Shown in pieces: positions 58,001 through 64,000 of a stretch of 64,000 bases of DNA; position 1 is the first letter of the stretch; the number at the start of each line of letters is the position of its first letter. Under the pieces are notes generated by a model. The model had not been told where the DNA came from and did not search any database. It worked only from the letters and a program-made list of their open reading frames with translations. Position numbers and translations under genes: made by a program. Origin of the DNA: Sphagnum magellanicum. Its lineage: Eukaryota > Streptophyta > Sphagnopsida > Sphagnales > Sphagnaceae. The stretch lies in NCBI GenBank assembly GCA_021904315.1, contig CM038925.1:6512501-6576500 (forward strand), in the 5' to 3' direction.

Positions 58001-61000
58001 CAAAGTGTCCCCTGACCTTGTATTTGCAAAAAAAAAAACCTTCAAATTTGGTAGGTTCTTTGTTCTATAAACTTCATATGCCTTTTTATCTATCCAAGAA
58101 TTTTTAACATCATTGAAACATGATATTTTGATCAAATTTTCCAAAAACTTGAAATTTTGAAGGTTGTCTAGATTTTTATAAAAGAAAACTTTCAATTGGG
58201 GCGATTTTCGATTTCTCAACCGATTTTGTTTTTTAATACCAAACATTCAGCTTGAAATTCTACAACTCTAACAACTCAGATTTTTATTTTTTGGACATTT
58301 TACATGACTTTTGGGCACAATTGTAGGGGGGTTAGTTTGACTTTTGGATTGAGATTTTTTGGGTCAAATGTTAATTAAGGGTTAAAGTCTAAAGTGAAAA
58401 ATTAAGTCATTTTTCTTGACCACATATATGACATGTTCTTCTTCTTATGATGATGATTGTACATTCATAATAGTAACCAAGATGTCTATGTTGAAGATGA
58501 ATGTTTTTTTAAATAAATGAATTTGTCACCTTAGACTTGAATGCCATGGAATGGCCTTGCCCTTGCCCACTATGTTAGCTATATTTGTTGCCTAACTTGC
58601 CCTAATGGGCTTGCATGGTGCCTTATCCAACATAATGGGCAAGGATTTGACCAATCCATAATACATAAGTAGGTGCTAATGTAATGTGAATGAGGGTAAT
58701 GTAAGATGGTTTACAAAACATGTTACCAAGGTGGGTAACCCATTGTTCATCCACAATTCGACCGTAGCACATTTCCAATGGATGTTGCAGTGACGACTAT
58801 TGGGGTTATATAATTTGAAGTTGGAGTGAATTATCAAGTTGGTTACCCAACAGAAAATATGTAGCCTTCATAATAAGCAACCCCAAAGAAAGTGGATTGG
58901 AGTTGTGCTGAAGAACCTTCTTGAACTTCAAAATTTACTAATGTATTTCAAAAATCTTGTTGTGTTTTTTAATAGTGTCTATGAATTTGCTTGTAGTAAC
59001 ATATTTGGGTGCAATCACAAAATAATGATTCACACCCACCTCCTTACTACTTTTCTTTGAAATAATGGGTTAGCTAATCAAGATGTTGTAACAAAAATGA
59101 AATAAATTTTCAAAAAAAAATCTTATAATCATGATTTATGAGTCGACCCAAAAAAAATTATGATCCAAAAAATTGTTTGCACATCCATTAAAACCAACAA
59201 TTTCATTATGAATTCAAATAATCATAATCTAACAAGTCGTTGAATAGTTAGCCTAAGAACTTTGGACATATATAATCTCGTGTAATGATTCCAAGGTTAA
59301 ACACATTAGGTCAAATGTTTTTAATATGGGTGACCTCCCAAGATAAGGATGAACTCCAAATCAACATATAAAACCCATGCCCAAAAAAAGGTGGTATTGA
59401 TAATGCAAGAAGAAAAACCCATTCGTGTTCATTTCAAATATTGTGAATTTAGTGTTGTGGTGGTGTCATATCTATAATTGATGTTAATGTGATGCAAGCA
59501 ATTTGAGTGAAAATGCATGTTATGAAGTAGTAATAAAAACATTTAACCATGATTTGAAAAGCTTGGAATATTAAATTTTTTTGGGTTAGTAAATAATAAA
59601 ACCATTTAAATATGGGAAACATTTTCAAAAAGGCAAGCTATAATCACCCACTTTAAACATTAAATGGTTTTTCTTATAAGTTGTGTTTGGTATTCAAGTT
59701 TCCAATTTGATAAATGAATGCTATATTTCATTTGCTACTCAAATCACAATTTTTGGTAATTATCTAGGACTAGGGTCTTTTATAAACTAAGTCACTTGAA
59801 TTCAATTGAAACAAAATGATTAATTATGCATTAAGGATTTCAATGGAAAGTTGCCATGACATCATTGGTTGTGGAATCAATAAAATGGTTCCAAGTCTTA
59901 ATATATAGAAAGCAACAAACATTAAGAAAGACTCATAACACATTTTCATATAGTGAACTTTTCACTAACAAACAAAATGATAAATTCACACGATATTCAT
60001 TTTTTAAGACTTTGGTGCCATTTTTGTGTAAAAGTGTTTGAGATGGCAAGATTTTGGGTTGTTAAAACTAGGTTAAAACTAGAATGGACATTGTTTCCTT
60101 AGAAAATGTATTTGTTTTTACAAAAGCTACAAATCTATGAAATAAATATCAACACACATACTTTCTATTTTGAGATTGATTACATTTTTTCCATCTTGAG
60201 TGGCATTGCATTATTAAAAAATGGTTTTCACACTATTAACATCATGATTGAACTGGTAGTAAAATCAAAGCTATTAATTTTAAATGATTCAATGTGTTTG
60301 ATTTTACTAACACTAAAACTAGGTACATCCATTATGACTAACAAACCTAACCTATCAAATGATTATGCTACACATTTGGGGAATACCACACCCATTGTGA
60401 AGTTATTTGGCTTGATTAATGTGATAGTCATCTAAAGATGACACATTGTGATTATATAGTGTTAATTTTTATAATGTTGCAATACCTAAATTGAAAAATT
60501 TATTTTGATTATTATTATAATTGAATCACTAAAGTAAGGGTGCAAACATGTTATTAAAATTAATTGCATTGATTAATTTCATTAGATAAGTAACTTATTA
60601 TAATAAAAAAATTACACTAAGGTTTTGGAAAATATTTGTATGTTTTATTGCAATGTCTTTAAGATTTTAAAAATAAGACTAGAATTTTAATTACATATTT
60701 CTGATGTAAAATTCATTTCATTGTGAGTTTTTTTTAATCATAAAAATATTATACTTGAATTTATGGTGCAATTATATTTTGAATTTTTTTTTGACATTTT
60801 TAGTAAATTCGATGCATTTTTAAAATTTAAAATTAGATTTATAAGCCATGTAATTTAATTTAAAACATCATGTTAATTTTAAAATTAAATATTAAAGAAT
60901 AATATAATGTATTTTCTACAATTTGAGATTTAAAAACATGACAAATTTCAATGCAATTATCAAATAAAATTTTTAATTAATTAAAAATAAGTAAATTAAA

Positions 61001-64000
61001 AATGTTCATGTGTTTATTTATTTTGTGATAACATTTTTTGTCACCATGTGAGGTGGTGGTTAAATGGTAAAGGTTCAAATCTCACTTTGAACATATTATC
61101 ATCATAATTAACATGATTCAAAATTGTCATGATAAAGTTGCAAGAAAATAATAATAATAATAATAATAGATAAAAATATGTCAAGTTGTAATTTCCACAA
61201 TATGTTGCAAGTTCAACAATTGTTTGACAACTTCTTGGAAAAAAATGATTGGGCATTGGTATGACACGTCCAAGGTGATGACATTTTGGACCTGTCCATA
61301 GTTCAATTGAAAAAAAATTTAAAAAAAAAATTACCATAATATCTTTTCATGTTTGATGGCAATTGCATTATTTTGGAAATGTTAATTTTTTAAAAAAATG
61401 TTTGAAATGTCAAAATTGAAAGAAATTACAAAAGAAGGCAAAATACAAAATTTGGTGAAAACCCAAGAGCTTTTTGCTTGAGGCCAATCCACAATTACAA
61501 AGTAGGTATCCAATATTGACAACATTTTTTTATCCTATAATTTCATGGAATATATCCTTTCCATTTTTGCGAAAGGAAACAATAAAAAAAGTTGTGAAGG
61601 CTTCTTTATGTGAGAGGTTTAAAGGTTAAAAACACCTACCAATAAAACTACATAAATTTATTGCAAAAAATTCATGAATTTTTATTTTTACTATTAAAAT
61701 GAAATTTGGAAAAAAAATAAAATTAGCCACTTGAGTTGTGAACTTGGAAAGGTACGATGTTATTATTTAGTTAATAAAATTATTCAATGAACAAAATTAG
61801 TCTCATCACATCAATTAGCAATTTTGTCATTTTAGTTATGACAAACTTGGTCAAGTTGTGTAAAAAACGATTAGTTCATTTTGACTATTTTCATTTTTGT
61901 TCAATATCTTTATGATTGAAAGGTATGATAAAAGTCAATAATAAAAAAACTAGCATAAAAACCATGGTTTTGTAATAGTGATACGGTGACTTTATCATGT
62001 CACCTCTATTTGAAAAGTCATTTAAATGCCATCATTTATAACCAAGGAAAATCAAGTTTATCAAGCCTTTCAAAGTTTTGCATGCAAAAATGTTCCCGAC
62101 TAATTTGCACTTGTTTAAGGCCATATGTGGTAGAAATCAACTCCACGAGGTTAATACAAAAAAATGATGGATAAGTGTGATGGGATACACATTTCTACTT
62201 TCTTTTGAATGATGCCACCCAATGGAAAAGAGAATCTTTGGTATGTCCATAAGAATAAATTTGTCGTATATTGACAATAATGTCATCACATTTGGAAGTA
62301 GGGTAAATAATTTAAATTTTGGATGAGAAATGGAAAGTGAATTACTTGTATGTGAATTAATCTTTTCACATGTGCTTTTTACATGGTCATTTATTTATTT
62401 ATTTTCTTTTAAGTGAATTTTTTAATAAAATACATGCCTTTCAATGAATCTTTAAACTAATAATAAAGATTGAGACCTAGCTTATTTGTACCAATTGTTT
62501 CCACCTCCTTGGATAGTCATCAAGATATGCACTTGCAATAAATAATTTTAAAAAATGACCACTTGTAAAAATAGGCACTACATGAAAATGAATCAAATTC
62601 TTTCAATGTGTTTTTTATATTATGCATCATCACCACACCCATAATAAGAGAAATTAAATATGCACAAGGTCGCAAGCTTCAAAGTATGTTAAAAATGATG
62701 GGACATTTATGACATTTTGAAGATGTTAATAAAAACCCAAGCAAGTTTATTGCATTCACAATGTGTAAGTCATGTTAGTTGATAATAGTAGGCAATAATA
62801 CAAGTCCTTCAATTATTTGGTACCATTTCACAGTTGAAAATATGTTAACGTCTTCCATTCAATCCACACCTACTCAACAAATAGCCATTCACATGAGAGA
62901 ATATGATGTTTCCAATTTGATTTGCAATGACATTTAATTTTTTTTTATTTTTACAAGTTTATAATCCACGTGATTATTCATAGATGTTTAAGAAAAAATT
63001 ATGATATTAATTCAAGATTTTGTGTATTATAACCAACTTAGTTAGTGTAATAAGGGTCAAAAAATCACATAGTTGACGAAAACCATGTGGTTCCACTAGG
63101 GGTCAAAATTTAGGGAGGGTTTTAGACAATTGGATTGCCCAAATCCATTATGCTTGTAAAAGGTAAACATCTTTGGCAAAATGCATTATATGTATAGGAT
63201 CCCTATAAATTAAAAGCCATTTTATCATGTACATTTAACAAACTTGATGTCTTCCCATTGTTATAACATTAAGAAGTGTTGATGATATAAGATGTCATGT
63301 GCATGTACACCCACACACAATTCTTATTCCCATGCCTCATGCATTAATTAATTAGCTCAAACTCAATCTCAATGTTTCAAAAACAATTAGCTTGATTTTT
63401 TGACATGAATTAGCTTTTGAATTCACAAGTTTCAATATTAAAATGATTTAAGCATATGATTTTTTTTTGAATCTAAGATTCATCAAATTGAAATAATGAT
63501 GTGGTTGTAAACTCTAACATGATAAATTGAAAAGGGTAGTTAGTTGATCAAGATTCAAACAAAAAAAAAACATTTGACCAATTGAAAAGGGGATCATCTA
63601 GCTTATCTAACAAGTTCATTTTGGACAACTTTATAACATGGATTCTAAAAATGCCAAATGAGAAAGAGTTTGATAATCATTAGCAAGGGGCAACAATTAC
63701 ATGCCAACCAAATATGATTGAATGTTTTTTTTCAATTGCAAGTCATTGCTTCTTTTTCAAAGCTGAATATTTTGTGATTAATATATTGGAAGCAACACAT
63801 TTGCACTATATTTTCCCCAAGGATATGGAAGAATCCTTTCATGAAATACATTTGTGGAAATCCAATTATTTATACATTCACCCCATTATAGTTAGGTTGC
63901 TTATCATGGGTCACGTTTAAATCATGATTTAATAGTGAATTGAACCTTGGACCACTTACAAGTCATGATTCCTAACCTATTGCATTTATGCTTAACCCAT
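58001..64000. other. AT-rich intergenic DNA, no genes recognised
   Basis: The longest open frame (60106-60435, 109 codons on +) has no motif I can name. There is an (AAT)n run at about 61149-61169. A sequence with partial pol III A-box and B-box resemblance (GTGGTTAAATGG and GGTTCAAATCTC, about 61056-61082) has boxes too close together for a tRNA. Probably old repeats. Confidence 0.45.

Noticed and set aside
60106-60435. 109-codon plus-strand open frame
   Set aside because: Rich in Ile/Leu/Asn as expected from AT-rich DNA; no domain, no splice partners.
61050-61085. tRNA-like A and B boxes
   Set aside because: The boxes are only about 10 bp apart and no cloverleaf can be drawn.

Overview
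The window comes from a land plant nuclear genome. Four protein-coding genes, all on the + strand, have spliced or intact plant-type structures: a cytokinin receptor histidine kinase, an A20/AN1 stress-associated protein, a PWI-like/RRM nuclear RNA-binding protein and a Hikeshi (OPI10) homologue. The rest, about 80%, is AT-rich transposon debris. Gene density is about one per 16 kb. The lineage cannot be fixed from sequence alone. The chromodomain Ty3/gypsy and LINE families resemble those I associate with seed-free plants, but that is a low-confidence impression.

Layout. 0.1-4.1 kb: the 3' two thirds of a CRE1/AHK4-type cytokinin receptor; the window opens inside an intron, so most of the ligand-binding CHASE domain is outside. 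4.2-9.4 kb: AT-rich sequence with a short 31-bp tandem repeat. 9.4-16 kb: two decayed Ty3/gypsy chromoviruses of one family in opposite orientations (A on -, B on +), A being split by a solo LTR. 16-22.2 kb: a nested structure in which a complete 5.57-kb CACTA element (TIRs and 3-bp target duplication visible) sits inside one arm of a small foldback element. 22-31 kb: AT-rich intergenic DNA with a short inverted-repeat (MITE-like) family, a SINE candidate and a minisatellite. 31.7-34.1 kb: the stress-associated protein gene with a long GC/CT-rich leader. 38.0-44.6 kb: the 11-exon RRM gene. 45.9-50.4 kb: a dead LINE (+) and a dead MULE-type transposase (-). 50.7-52.3 kb: five units of a roughly 340-bp tandem repeat. 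53.1-56.3 kb: the Hikeshi homologue and its putative promoter. 56.3-64 kb: AT-rich DNA in which no gene is recognised.

How the genes relate. They are not an operon and share no pathway. Cytokinin perception, the A20/AN1 protein and Hikeshi all touch signalling or stress. The most suggestive functional link is inside the Hikeshi locus: two perfect three-box heat-shock elements and one imperfect one lie in a duplicated block upstream of the gene for the HSP70 nuclear import carrier.

The most unusual DNA is the CACTA element. Its ends carry dense TTGAC/GTCAA motifs, its interior holds a 1-kb tract built almost entirely of CCTA/TAGG words, and it has a head-to-head array of roughly 200-bp repeats that could fold into a long hairpin. 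The only transposase-related coding remnant is a DUF4216-like fragment. All assignments were made by reading the sequence; no searches were run.
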